Source: Bosea sp. Tri-49 (GTDB taxonomy: Bacteria; Pseudomonadota; Alphaproteobacteria; Rhizobiales; Beijerinckiaceae). From it: DNA of 64,000 nt. The notes under the pieces are model-generated. The model was not told the origin of the DNA, searched no databases, and saw nothing but the letters and a program-made list of their open reading frames with translations. Both the position numbers and the translations under genes were made by a program. This document shows positions 35,814-45,082 of the stretch, in pieces (the stretch's first letter is position 1; each line of letters begins with the position of its first letter). The DNA lies in assembly GCF_003952665.1 (NCBI RefSeq), contig NZ_CP017946.1:2170001-2234000 (forward strand). Reading direction: 5' to 3'.

Positions 35814-37421
35814 ATGATTTCACGAGAACTGACACTTATGCAGGCCGCCTACTGGGTTGGCCGCAATTCTCACGCCCCGCTGGGCGGGGTGGCAGCACAT
35901 CTTTATGGCGAGTTCGATGGTCGCGATCTCGACCCTGAAAGGCTGCGCGAAGCGGTTTGCAGGCTCTGCCGGCTTCATCCGATGCTGCAGCTGCGGGTCG
36001 ACGCCGATGGCCGCCAGCATCTCGATTCCGCTCCTGCCGCACTGCCGCTCGATGTCGAGGACATGCGGGAGCTGTCGGCGGACGCGCTGGAGGAGCGCCT
36101 CCTCACCAAGCGCCGAGCCTGGACTCATCGCTGGCTCGATCTTGCGCGAGGCGAGGCGGCGGCGTTCGGCCTGAGCCTGCTGCCCGACGGCGCCTGCCGG
36201 CTGCATGTCGACACCGACATGATCGCGGTCGACCCGAATAGCTTCCGGCTCGTCATGGAGGACCTTGCCCGGCTCTACGACCATCCGGATCAGCTGAGCG
36301 AACCGGCCTCTCACGGCTTCTTCGATTGGCTCGACCAGATCTCTGCAGATGCCGAGCTGACGAGGCAGCGCGAGCGCGGCAGGGAGTGGTGGCGTTCTCG
36401 TCTCGCGGATTTGGCTCCGGCGCCGGAGCTACCGCCGGCCCCCCAAGCCCAGACGGAAGTGGCGACGAGCGAGCGCCTGGCAGCCCGCTTGTCGCCGGAA
36501 GAACGCCGCGCGCTGGAAAAGCGCGCCCGCGCGTTGCGGGTGACGCCTTCGATGCTGGCTCTCAGTCTCTTCGCCGCCGTACTAGGTCGAGCCACTAGCG
36601 AGATGCGCTTCCGTCTCAACGTGCCGAGTTTTTGGCGCGTACCGGCGGTTCCCGGTGTCGAACACATCGTCGGCGAGTTTTCGAACGTGCTGATCCTCGG
36701 CGTCGACCTGACCGCCGCGCCGACACTGGCGGAACTGTGCCGCGCTGTCGGCGAAGAGATGATCGACCTGATCGCCCACGACGCCTATCCGGGAGTCAGC
36801 GTGATGCGCGACCTATCGCGCCAGCTGGGTTCGGTGCAGGCCGCGCCGGTGGTCTTCACCGCCGGCCTCGACATTTCCGGCGGCGATCTCTTCAGCGAGA
36901 TCGTCGGGCGGGTGTTCGGCCCGATGAACTGCGTGATCTCGCAGGGGCCACAGGTGGCGATCGATGCGCAGGTCGCGGCCTGCGACGGCGGCATCCTGGT
37001 GAATTGGGACGTCCGTCTCGACGCCCTGCCGGAGGCTTGGATCCGGAAAACCTTCGAGGCCTATGTCGCGCTGCTGCGAGAGGTCGCGGCACGGCCGGAG
37101 GCGCTCGATGCGGCGTGCGGGCTGCCTGCCGCTCCTAGGGCGCATGACGATGCGGTCATTCCGACCGAGACCATGCTGATCAGCCTTCTGAAGCGGCTTG
37201 CTCCGGGCGAGCCAATCGACGCCGACACGGTGATCGCCAACGGCGCTCGCGCTGAGATCGCCCGTTTCCTCGACCGTTATTGCCCCACCGGCGTGCCGAC
37301 GCGTCCACACTTCGACGAGGCCGCGACGCCTCGCAGCCTCGCCCGTCTCGTCCGCGCCAGATCCGCCGGCGCCTCGGACGAGATCGCACGAATCTTCCTG
37401 GAGACGACCCATGAGGGATGA
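35814..37421 (+). CDS. Stand-alone NRPS heterocyclization (Cy) domain protein
   Basis: A 535-residue protein. Residues 5-430 form a condensation-superfamily domain of the cyclization class: the normal HHxxxDG is replaced by DxxxxD, seen as DMIAVD at 135-140, and the N-terminal TLMQAAYWVGRNSHAPLGGV is typical of Cy domains. Such domains join DHB to Thr, Ser or Cys and close an oxazoline or thiazoline ring. Residues 450-525 look like a worn carrier domain, with NGARAEIARFL where GGxSL is expected, so the pantetheine serine is Ala. No adenylation domain is present. It overlaps the next NRPS gene by 11 bases. It corresponds to Cy1 of VibF. Confidence 0.85.
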   Translation: MISRELTLMQAAYWVGRNSHAPLGGVAAHLYGEFDGRDLDPERLREAVCRLCRLHPMLQLRVDADGRQHLDSAPAALPLDVEDMRELSADALEERLLTKRRAWTHRWLDLARGEAAAFGLSLLPDGACRLHVDTDMIAVDPNSFRLVMEDLARLYDHPDQLSEPASHGFFDWLDQISADAELTRQRERGREWWRSRLADLAPAPELPPAPQAQTEVATSERLAARLSPEERRALEKRARALRVTPSMLALSLFAAVLGRATSEMRFRLNVPSFWRVPAVPGVEHIVGEFSNVLILGVDLTAAPTLAELCRAVGEEMIDLIAHDAYPGVSVMRDLSRQLGSVQAAPVVFTAGLDISGGDLFSEIVGRVFGPMNCVISQGPQVAIDAQVAACDGGILVNWDVRLDALPEAWIRKTFEAYVALLREVAARPEALDAACGLPAAPRAHDDAVIPTETMLISLLKRLAPGEPIDADTVIANGARAEIARFLDRYCPTGVPTRPHFDEAATPRSLARLVRARSAGASDEIARIFLETTHEG

Positions 37422-40400
37422 TTTTTCCGATGCCGCGCAAGGCGGAGCCTTCGGCCGGGACGAGTTGCCGCTGACGGACCTGCAGCAGGCCTATCTGCTC
37501 GGCCGCGAGCGGCACCTGCCGCTGGGCGGCGTCGCCATGCAGGAATTCCGCGAATACCGCGGCGCGATCGATCTCAAGGCGCTGCCGCAGCGCCTTCTCG
37601 CTCTGGTCGAGCGGCATACCGGCCTGCGCACGCATATCGATCCCGAGCGCCGGATGTCGCAGGTCTCGGCCGAGGCGACCGTCAACTACGATGAGATCGA
37701 CCTGCGCGGCCTGACGCACGCCGAGGCGCTGGGCTGGATCGACGGCTTGCGCGAAGATTACGCCCACCGCCTGTTCGATCTTCAGCGCGCGCCCTGGAAC
37801 GTGACGGCGTTTCGCCTGCCCGAGCCGGAACCCGGCGACGCCGAGCAGGCGGCCTGCATCCTGTTCGCCCGCTTCGATGCCTTGATCCTAGACGGCCGCG
37901 CGATCGCCTCCCTCCTGGTCGAACTGCTCGGCGGCGAAGCGCCGGTCCTCGCGGCCGCAGCACTGTCGCCACCAGCCGATGAGGTGAAGCGACGCGAGGA
38001 TGCCGCCTACTGGGCTCGAAAGCTCCAGCCGGTCGATGGGCCGCCGCAATTGCCCTGGATGAAGCCGCTGGAGAGCATCGCCGCCTCCCGCTATGACCGC
38101 GAGAGCCTGACGATCGCGCGCGCGCGCTTCGCAGCATTGTGCCGGCTTGCCGCTAAGGAGCGCCTGTTCCGCAACACGGCGGTGACCGCCGTCATCCTCG
38201 AAACGCTGTCGCATTGGCTGATCGAAGGCGCCCTCTGCGTCGGCATCCCCGTCGCCCCGGCCGCCTCGGGGGAGCTTTCCAACCGATCGAGCTTCATCGC
38301 CATCAACTGGGACGCGCGGCAAGCAAACTTCCGCGAGCGCGCACAGGCGCTGCAAAGCGACGTGCTCGAAGGGCTGGAGCACCTCTCCCAATCCGGCGTT
38401 CAGATCAGCCGGCTGTTGATGAACGCCCACCCCGGTGGGCCGGCCCTACCGGTGGTCGTCACCAACGGCCTGTCCTGGCCGAAGCTGGCGAAAGAGTCCC
38501 GCATCCGCCGCCATGACGGCCTGACCCAGACGCCGCAGGTCGCCGTCGATGTCCGCTTTTCGGATGACGCCGAGGGCAATCTCGTCATCGACATCGACCA
38601 CGCCCGCGAGGCGATCGACCGCGGAATCGTGCGCGATATCCTCGCCGCGCTCGACCGGCAGATCAACGCGATCTGCACACGCGGCGCCTTCGAGATCGTG
38701 CGAGGCGAGATGCTCGACCTCGGGCACTACCGGCTCAACGGCTCGGAGGACGACTTCGCCTGCAGCCGCTTCCTGAGCCGCATCGCCGACAATCTTTTCA
38801 CCGGCGATCGCGCCGGGACCGCGCTGATCTCGGGCGCCCGCCAGATCTCCTATGAGGAGCTCGGCGCGAGCGTCGGCAAGGCGGTGCTGGCGCTGCGGCA
38901 ACGCGGCGTCGGCAAGGGCGATGTCGTGGCGATCTGCCTGCCACGCGGCCCCGAGCACACCGCGATCACGCTCGCCTGCGCGCTCTCCGGCGCGATCTGG
39001 GTGCCGATCGACGCGGCCTCACCGCCGGAGCGGCTGGACTATCTCCTCGCCAATTGCCAGCCGGCGTTGGTCGTGGCGCTGAACCCGGTTGACGGGCACG
39101 CGGCGGCAACGCCCGAAGCCCTGCTGGCGGGCGAGCCGCCGGCCGACCCACTGGCGCTGCTCCCGGCGCTCGACGCATTCTCGGCCAGCGATGAGCCCGC
39201 CTATTACCTCTACACCTCCGGCACCACCGGCCGGCCGAAATGCGTCGTGCTCTCGAACCGGGCGACCTCGAACGTCATCGGCCGCACCCTGGAGAACTGG
39301 CAGGCGACCGCGAGCGATGTCTTCATCTCGGTGACGCCGCTGCATCACGACATGTCGATCTTCGACGTCTTCGGCTGCCTGACGGCGGGCGCGACTCTGG
39401 TCCAGCCGGCGCCAACTGAAGAGAAGGACGCGATCGCCTGGAACCGGCTCGTCGCCGAGCACAAGGTCACGCTCTGGTGCTCGGTGCCGGCGATCCTGGA
39501 GATGCTGCTGTCGTGCCGGCGCGGCGATGAACTGTGCTCGCTCAGGCTGATCGCCCAGGGGGGCGACTACATCAAGCCGGGCGTGATCGCCGAATTGCGC
39601 CGGCTCGATCCGGCGCTGCGCCTGATCTCGCTCGGCGGGCCGACCGAGACCACGATCTGGAGTATCTGGCACGAGATTGCGCCTGAGGACACCGGGCAGA
39701 TCCCCTATGGCAGGCCGCTGCCGGGCAATCGCTACTTCATCCTGAACGAGTGCGGCGAGCATTGCCCGCCTGATGTCGTCGGCCGCATCCACACCGCGGG
39801 CGTCAATGTCGCGCTCGGCTATCTCCAGGACGGCGTGCTGAGCCAGAGCGATTTCATCACCGTGGCCGACGAGGCCGGCGAGCCGGTGCGCGCTTTCCGC
39901 ACCGGCGATCGCGGCCGCTATCGCCATGACGGCAACATCCTCTTCGCCAGCCGGGTCGACGGCTACGTCAAGGTCCGCGGCGTGCGTGTCTCCTTGCCGG
40001 ACATCGAGGCGGAGCTCGGCGCCCATCCCGACATCCGGCAGCTGCTGGTCGTCGATTGCGGCGTCGAGCAGCGCGGCGAGGCCGAGATCGGGGTCGTCTA
40101 CGTGCCGGCGCAGGTGGGACGACCGAATGCCGCCGAACTGCGCGCCCATGCCCGGCGCTCGCTACCGGCTTCGCATGTGCCGACCCGCTTCATCGAGATC
40201 GACACGCTGCCGCTCTCGGCCAACGGCAAGCCCGATCGTCGCAAGGCGCGTGAATTGCTGGCGGCAGCTGCCGAACGCCGCGAGCCGCCCAAGGCGACGG
40301 TCGACCAGCCGGCCAATCTGCGCAGCCGCAAGATCCTCGACCTCTATCTGAACGTTCTCGGACAGACAGCTATGCCGGAGATCGACGACGCCACCGATTT

Positions 40401-40548
40401 CATCCGCATCGGCCTGCTGCCGTCCCATCTCAAGACGGTGGCAAAGCGCCTCCGGGCGGAGTTCGACGTCGCGCTGACGCCGCACCAGCTGCTGCGCTGT
40501 CGCAATGCCGGACAGGTTGAGCGCCTCCTTGACACTCCGGGCCGGTGA
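37411..40548 (+). CDS. NRPS protein Cy-A with carrier-like tail
   Basis: A 1045-residue protein. Residues 15-430 are a second cyclization domain (DALILD at 156-161; ELPLTDLQQAYLLGRERHLP at the start). Residues 460-955 are an adenylation domain with YYLYTSGTTGRPKCVVLSN, SLGGPTETTIWSIW, FRTGDRGRYRHDG and LSANGKPDRRKA. Its specificity region HDMSIFDVFG gives Asp-Met-Phe as the first three code positions, close to Cy-linked A domains for Cys, Thr or Ser, but not decisive. Residues 965-1040 resemble a carrier, but the loop reads IGLLPSHL, with Pro where the pantetheine Ser should align. It matches Cy2-A of VibF. Confidence 0.88.
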   Translation: MRDDFSDAAQGGAFGRDELPLTDLQQAYLLGRERHLPLGGVAMQEFREYRGAIDLKALPQRLLALVERHTGLRTHIDPERRMSQVSAEATVNYDEIDLRGLTHAEALGWIDGLREDYAHRLFDLQRAPWNVTAFRLPEPEPGDAEQAACILFARFDALILDGRAIASLLVELLGGEAPVLAAAALSPPADEVKRREDAAYWARKLQPVDGPPQLPWMKPLESIAASRYDRESLTIARARFAALCRLAAKERLFRNTAVTAVILETLSHWLIEGALCVGIPVAPAASGELSNRSSFIAINWDARQANFRERAQALQSDVLEGLEHLSQSGVQISRLLMNAHPGGPALPVVVTNGLSWPKLAKESRIRRHDGLTQTPQVAVDVRFSDDAEGNLVIDIDHAREAIDRGIVRDILAALDRQINAICTRGAFEIVRGEMLDLGHYRLNGSEDDFACSRFLSRIADNLFTGDRAGTALISGARQISYEELGASVGKAVLALRQRGVGKGDVVAICLPRGPEHTAITLACALSGAIWVPIDAASPPERLDYLLANCQPALVVALNPVDGHAAATPEALLAGEPPADPLALLPALDAFSASDEPAYYLYTSGTTGRPKCVVLSNRATSNVIGRTLENWQATASDVFISVTPLHHDMSIFDVFGCLTAGATLVQPAPTEEKDAIAWNRLVAEHKVTLWCSVPAILEMLLSCRRGDELCSLRLIAQGGDYIKPGVIAELRRLDPALRLISLGGPTETTIWSIWHEIAPEDTGQIPYGRPLPGNRYFILNECGEHCPPDVVGRIHTAGVNVALGYLQDGVLSQSDFITVADEAGEPVRAFRTGDRGRYRHDGNILFASRVDGYVKVRGVRVSLPDIEAELGAHPDIRQLLVVDCGVEQRGEAEIGVVYVPAQVGRPNAAELRAHARRSLPASHVPTRFIEIDTLPLSANGKPDRRKARELLAAAAERREPPKATVDQPANLRSRKILDLYLNVLGQTAMPEIDDATDFIRIGLLPSHLKTVAKRLRAEFDVALTPHQLLRCRNAGQVERLLDTPGR

Positions 40549-40586
40549 CGCGCCGCCATCCTCGCATTTGGAACGGGAGATATTTC

Positions 40587-41954
40587 ATGTCGCAGGCTGA
40601 TTCGAGCCGCGTCCTCATGCCGCTCACCCTGCCGCAGCTCGACTTCTGGGAGGAGTTCACCTTCCATCCCGACGAGCCGATCGCGACCGTCGCGCATTGC
40701 CTCGACATCGACGGCGTCACGGACGGGCAGGCTCTGGTCGCGGCCATCACCCAGACCATCGCCGAAGCCGATGTGCTCTGTGTGCGCTTCCACGTCGAGC
40801 CGGGCCGCGAGACTCCGCTTCAGAGCTGTAATCCGCAGCTGCGCCCGTCTCTGCGGCAATTCGACCTGAGGGGTTTTGCCGACCCCTCCCAGGAAGCACG
40901 AGCGCGGATGGAAACGGATGTCGCGGCACCGCTTGATCTGCGCGGCGAAGGCCTTTCGGCGTTCTGGCTGTTGCGCGTCGGCGAGCAGCGCTATCTCTGG
41001 TATATCCGCGCCCACCACATCATCCTCGACGGCTACGGCTTCGCGCTGATCGAGCAGCGCTGTGGCCAGCTCTATTCGCAGACCCTGGCGGGCAGCGAGG
41101 CCGGTCCCGCCTTCCACCCCTTCGCCAGCTTCATCGCGGAGGAGGAAGCCTATCGCGCCAGCCGCCGGCACGAGAGCGACCGCGCCTATTGGCAGGATGA
41201 TTTCGCCGCGCACGCCCCGCTGCCGGTGCTGCATCGCGGCGACAAGGATGCCTCGGAACTGCCACACGAGGCATATGGCGTACTGTCGGAGGGCGTCAGC
41301 GAAGGCCTGCGCCGACTCGCTATGCAGATGGGCATCGGCTGGCCCGATCTGCTGGTGCTGCTGTCTGGGCTTTATTTGTCCCGCAGCCTGCCGCGGCAGC
41401 GGCTCGACGGCCGCGAGGTCCTGCCCTTCTGGCTGCCTTTCATGAGCCGCTGGGGCAGCGTCGCCGCGCATATGCCCGCCATGGTCGTCAACATCCTGCC
41501 CTTCCATTTGTCGTTCGGGTCGGAGGAGAGCCTCGAGGAGACCCTGCGGGCGAATGCCGTCACGCTCAGGACGCAACGCCGCCATGGCCGCTACCGGATC
41601 GAGCAGATCGCCATGGACAACGGCATGCCGGAGGGCAGCCGCTACTTCTTCTCACCGCTTATCAACGTGCTGCCGTTCAGCGCGCCGGCCTTCCATGACT
41701 GCAAGGTGACGCGGGAGATCCTGGGCAGTGGCCAGGGCGAAGGGATCGACCTCACCTTCCGCGGCCAGGACGATGGCAGCGAGCTCAGCTTCGCGATGTC
41801 GGGCGACCCGACCATGTTCGCCCGGGAGCCGTTCGAGCGGCACGGCGAGGAGCTGCCCGCCTTTCTCGCGCGGTCGCTGACGGTCGAAGCGCTGGCTCGT
41901 TCGGTCGCAGAGCTACTGGATGAGGAGCGCGAGGAGGCTCTCAGCGCGGTTTGA
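40587..41954 (+). CDS. Stand-alone NRPS condensation domain, VibH-like amide synthase
   Basis: A 455-residue single condensation domain with an intact active-site motif AHHIILDGYG (His143, His144, Asp148), and the family's C-terminal blocks (VVNILPFHLSFGSEESLEET, IDLTFRGQDDG). No carrier or adenylation domain is fused. Free-standing C domains in DHB siderophore clusters, such as VibH, transfer DHB from the aryl carrier to a free polyamine amine. That is the likely role here. The ATG at 40587 has GGGAG upstream; a GTG at 40545 that overlaps the previous stop is an alternative start. Confidence 0.87.
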   Translation: MSQADSSRVLMPLTLPQLDFWEEFTFHPDEPIATVAHCLDIDGVTDGQALVAAITQTIAEADVLCVRFHVEPGRETPLQSCNPQLRPSLRQFDLRGFADPSQEARARMETDVAAPLDLRGEGLSAFWLLRVGEQRYLWYIRAHHIILDGYGFALIEQRCGQLYSQTLAGSEAGPAFHPFASFIAEEEAYRASRRHESDRAYWQDDFAAHAPLPVLHRGDKDASELPHEAYGVLSEGVSEGLRRLAMQMGIGWPDLLVLLSGLYLSRSLPRQRLDGREVLPFWLPFMSRWGSVAAHMPAMVVNILPFHLSFGSEESLEETLRANAVTLRTQRRHGRYRIEQIAMDNGMPEGSRYFFSPLINVLPFSAPAFHDCKVTREILGSGQGEGIDLTFRGQDDGSELSFAMSGDPTMFAREPFERHGEELPAFLARSLTVEALARSVAELLDEEREEALSAV

Positions 41955-41966
41955 GCGCGATAGTGT

Positions 41967-42059
41967 CGTCATGCTCGCCCTTGTGGCGAGCATCCACGTC
42001 TTGAACACCGCCCTCTGCCAGCGAAGACGTGGATGGTCGGGACAAGCCCGACCATGACG
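41967..42059. repeat. Palindromic intergenic repeat element, 93 bp
   Basis: The element lies between two convergent NRPS genes. The 36-base arms 41967-42002 and 42024-42059 are inverted copies sharing CGTCATG at the outer ends and CATCCACGTCTT at the inner ends. Each arm also folds by itself (GCTCGCC/GGCGAGC on the left, GGTCGGG/CCCGACC on the right), and the arms differ by paired substitutions that preserve both small stems. This is the same class as 2346-2442. It may terminate both NRPS transcripts. Confidence 0.75.
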
Positions 42060-42078
42060 GAGTGGGCAGCGCCTTGGC

Positions 42079-45030
42079 TCATCCCTGCGGCAGATGCGTC
42101 CCCAGCTCGGCCAACCTCACCTGCGCCCCATTGTCCCGCCCCATCAACGCGAAGACCGCGCTGGTCGTTGCCGTGATCCGCTCGACCTCCTGCGGCCCGT
42201 AATGCTCGGAGCGATAGCTCATCAGCACGCGGATCGAGCGCTCGCCGGCGAGATCGGCCTCCTCCATCACCTCGAAATGCAGGCCGAGCATCGATTCGTG
42301 CCGCTCGGGATCGACCTGCCGGAACGCGATGCTGCGACCGTCCGGCAGCGCCAGCTCGCCGTTCAGCTTGTTCTTGGCGTGGATCTGGATGAAGACCTCG
42401 AAAAGGTGGTCGCGGCCCGGCGTCATGCCGAGCGCTTCCTCGACCAGGTCGATCGGGATCTCGCTCGATGGCAGCGACTCGTTGATCGTGTTCCTGACCA
42501 GGCCGACCAGCCCGCCGAGGCTCATCGCTTCATCGAAGCGGATGCGATGGGCAACGACGGTGGTGAAATAGCCAACCGTGTCGAAGAAGGCGGCGTCGCT
42601 ACGGCCCGAAGCGGAGGTGCCGACCACCAGTTCCGTCAGCGAACCGAGTTCGCGGAGCGAAGCGGCGATGCCGGCATAGACCACGTTGAAGAGCGAGGCG
42701 CTGCTCTGCTTGGCGAGCGCATAGAGTCCTTCGGTCGCCTCCCGGCCGAGCTTGAACTCGACCCAGCCGCCGGCAGCGGACGCCTCCTCGCCGGCGGGCT
42801 CGACCCGGTCCTGGCGCAGCAGGATTGGCTGCGGCTTCGGCGCGCCGTACAGCATGTCGGTCCAGTAGCCGAGATGCTTCTGATCGACGCCGGCTGCGTC
42901 CTGAAGCCGCGCGAATTCGTGGAACGGCGCCGGCGCATCCGACCAGACCGGCATGCCGCCGGCCGCGCGCACGCGGTAGCAATAGGCGATCTCGTCCATC
43001 ATCAGATTGACCGACCACTCGTCGAGCACGATGTGGTGGAACAGGAAGGACAGCACCTGCCGGCCCGTCGCCGGGTCGATCAGGAAGCGCAGGCGGAAGG
43101 GCAGCTCTTTCGTCAGGTCGAAATGGTGCAGCGCCTCGTCGCGGCGCTCGACGCCGTCGCTCTCCGCACTCGTCCAGAACCATTTGTAACGCGACAGCTC
43201 GGAGGCCGGCACGACCTGCTGCAACACAGCATCGCCCTCCTGCCGGAACAGGCTGCGCAGGCCGGGGTGGCGCTCGAGGACATCGGTGAAGGCACGCCCG
43301 TACAGCGCTTCATCGACCGGACCGAGGAAGTCGAGCGCGAAGGGCAGGTTGAAGATCTCGTTGAAGCCGAAGGCGGCATAGGCCTTCCACAGCGAGGCCT
43401 GCGCCAGCGAGAGCGGCGCGCTCGGCGCTTCCTCGATCACCTCGGCACGCACCGGCTCCGAGTTCGCTTCGCCGATGCGACGCGCCTTGCGGGCAAGCGC
43501 GGCAGCGCTCGGATAGCTGAAAAGATCGTTGAAATGAACTTCGATGCCGTGCTGGCTGAGCAGGCGCCCGATGATGCGCGTCGCGATCAGCGAATGGCCG
43601 CCATGATCGAAGAAGTCGTCCTCTGGTCTCAACTCGGGCGTGTTGAGGGCGGTGCGGAACTCGGCGAGGATCAGGGCCGTTACAGCGTCGGTCGCGAGCT
43701 CTTCGGCCGGAGCCGAAGCAGGGCCTTGCGCCAGCTCGACGACCATGGACGAGAGGCCCGGCAAGGCCACATCCCCCTGATCGAGCCAGGCTAGGAAGCG
43801 CTCCAGCAGGACCGGGCCGATATGCGGCGACAGGCCCTGCCCGGTTACGAGCTCGACCACGATGCCGCCTTGCGCGTCGCGCCCGATGGCCAGCGCGAGA
43901 TCCGGCCGATCTTCCAAAGTCGGCAGCGGCAGTCGTTCGACCGCCACACCGGCGATGCGGAGTTTGTCGGCAGGGTCGCCCAGCCAGCTCACCGTCAGTG
44001 TCGGGCGGCCGCCCTTGTCGGCCCGTAGCCCTGGCGACGCGGCGCCTGCCTGACCCAGGTGCTCCAGGATCGCGCCGACCATCGTCTCGGTTTGCCCGTG
44101 ACCAGCGATCGTCAGGACGGGAAGGCCAGGATCCACCAGCTCCGGCGGTGGATCGGCGAGTTCTCCGGTTGCGAGCAGCAGATCGATCTCGCCGCGGCCA
44201 CTGAGTGCCGAGAGATATCCGGCAAAGCGCGCGGCGAAATGCGCGAGGATCTTGCGATCAGGCGCGCCCGGTTCGAGCCCGGTCAGCCGATCCATGTTGA
44301 CCCGGGCACTGCAGCGCCCGGCCAACCCAGGGATCGGGGCCACGTCACCGCCCGCACCATGGCCGGTGATAGTGTTGGCGCTTCTGCGCATCCAGCCAGG
44401 CAGCATCGCGGACGTTTCGCGCGCTGCCGGACCAACGCCACGCACCCCGGCTTTCACATGCTGCGCCGAAGGCACAGGCCTGCCGGCATAGGCGTCGGCG
44501 AGCGCGCGAAGAAGCTTCTCAACTGGCGCGACCTCGTCGAGGATGCGATGCGCGATCAGGGCGAGGAGTGTCTCCTGTGGGCAGGCGATCACGAGCGCTT
44601 CGAAAGGCGGCTCGCTCTCGCTATTCCAGCTCACGCCTTGCCGGTTGAGAATCAGCGCGAGCGCCTGCTCGCGCGTCTCGGCCCGGATGAGGCGCAGGAA
44701 CCGCCCCTCCTCGCCGGCCTGGCGCTTGTGCAGCTCACCGTCCTCGCTGAAGCGGAAGCGCGAGTTGAGATCGGGCCAGGCACGGACGACATCGCGGACC
44801 GCGCCGGCGAGTCGCGCGAGGTCAACATCGCCGGTCAGCCGGCAGGCGACGACGAGCTTCAGGATCGCGCCCGGATCCTGCTGCTGTGCCAGCCAGACAT
44901 GTTCCTCGTATTCGGTCGGGGCCGGAGCCGCCGGCGCGCTTGGCGCCGCTGTCCCTGCGAGCTTCTGCATGGCGGCATCGAGACGCAGCTGCTCGTTGCG
45001 CGTGAGCAGGTGATCGAAGTCGGCAGCCAT
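42079..45030 (-). CDS. NRPS protein C-PCP-C (VibF C-terminal half type)
   Basis: A 983-residue protein without an adenylation domain. Residues 40-420 are a condensation domain with a damaged motif, AHRILDE at 160-166 (first His lost, Gly to Glu). Residues 450-520 are a normal carrier, DDFFDHGGHSLIATRI with the pantetheine Ser at 480. Residues 535-980 are a second condensation domain with an intact FHHIVLDEWS at 664-673. C-PCP-C is the order of the C-terminal half of vibriobactin synthetase VibF. It would receive the amino acid from the Cy-A protein in trans, and the last C domain would pass the DHB-heterocycle to a polyamine. The ATG at 45030 is chosen. Confidence 0.87.
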   Translation of the reverse strand: MAADFDHLLTRNEQLRLDAAMQKLAGTAAPSAPAAPAPTEYEEHVWLAQQQDPGAILKLVVACRLTGDVDLARLAGAVRDVVRAWPDLNSRFRFSEDGELHKRQAGEEGRFLRLIRAETREQALALILNRQGVSWNSESEPPFEALVIACPQETLLALIAHRILDEVAPVEKLLRALADAYAGRPVPSAQHVKAGVRGVGPAARETSAMLPGWMRRSANTITGHGAGGDVAPIPGLAGRCSARVNMDRLTGLEPGAPDRKILAHFAARFAGYLSALSGRGEIDLLLATGELADPPPELVDPGLPVLTIAGHGQTETMVGAILEHLGQAGAASPGLRADKGGRPTLTVSWLGDPADKLRIAGVAVERLPLPTLEDRPDLALAIGRDAQGGIVVELVTGQGLSPHIGPVLLERFLAWLDQGDVALPGLSSMVVELAQGPASAPAEELATDAVTALILAEFRTALNTPELRPEDDFFDHGGHSLIATRIIGRLLSQHGIEVHFNDLFSYPSAAALARKARRIGEANSEPVRAEVIEEAPSAPLSLAQASLWKAYAAFGFNEIFNLPFALDFLGPVDEALYGRAFTDVLERHPGLRSLFRQEGDAVLQQVVPASELSRYKWFWTSAESDGVERRDEALHHFDLTKELPFRLRFLIDPATGRQVLSFLFHHIVLDEWSVNLMMDEIAYCYRVRAAGGMPVWSDAPAPFHEFARLQDAAGVDQKHLGYWTDMLYGAPKPQPILLRQDRVEPAGEEASAAGGWVEFKLGREATEGLYALAKQSSASLFNVVYAGIAASLRELGSLTELVVGTSASGRSDAAFFDTVGYFTTVVAHRIRFDEAMSLGGLVGLVRNTINESLPSSEIPIDLVEEALGMTPGRDHLFEVFIQIHAKNKLNGELALPDGRSIAFRQVDPERHESMLGLHFEVMEEADLAGERSIRVLMSYRSEHYGPQEVERITATTSAVFALMGRDNGAQVRLAELGTHLPQG

Positions 45031-45082
45031 TGCTGGTCTCCTCTTGCTTCGGCAGATGTCGGGAACGACGGGCCGTGCGGCT

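Noticed and set aside
35814..40548. Yersiniabactin- or pyochelin-type (salicylate) siderophore synthesis.
   Set aside because: The cluster has entA, entB and entE for DHB and no salicylate synthase, polyketide module, reductase or methyltransferase domain in the NRPS proteins.
30558..45030. Enterobactin or bacillibactin as the product.
   Set aside because: There is no EntF/DhbF-type C-A-PCP-TE protein; the two Cy domains, free C domain and missing thioesterase fit a heterocycle-polyamine product.
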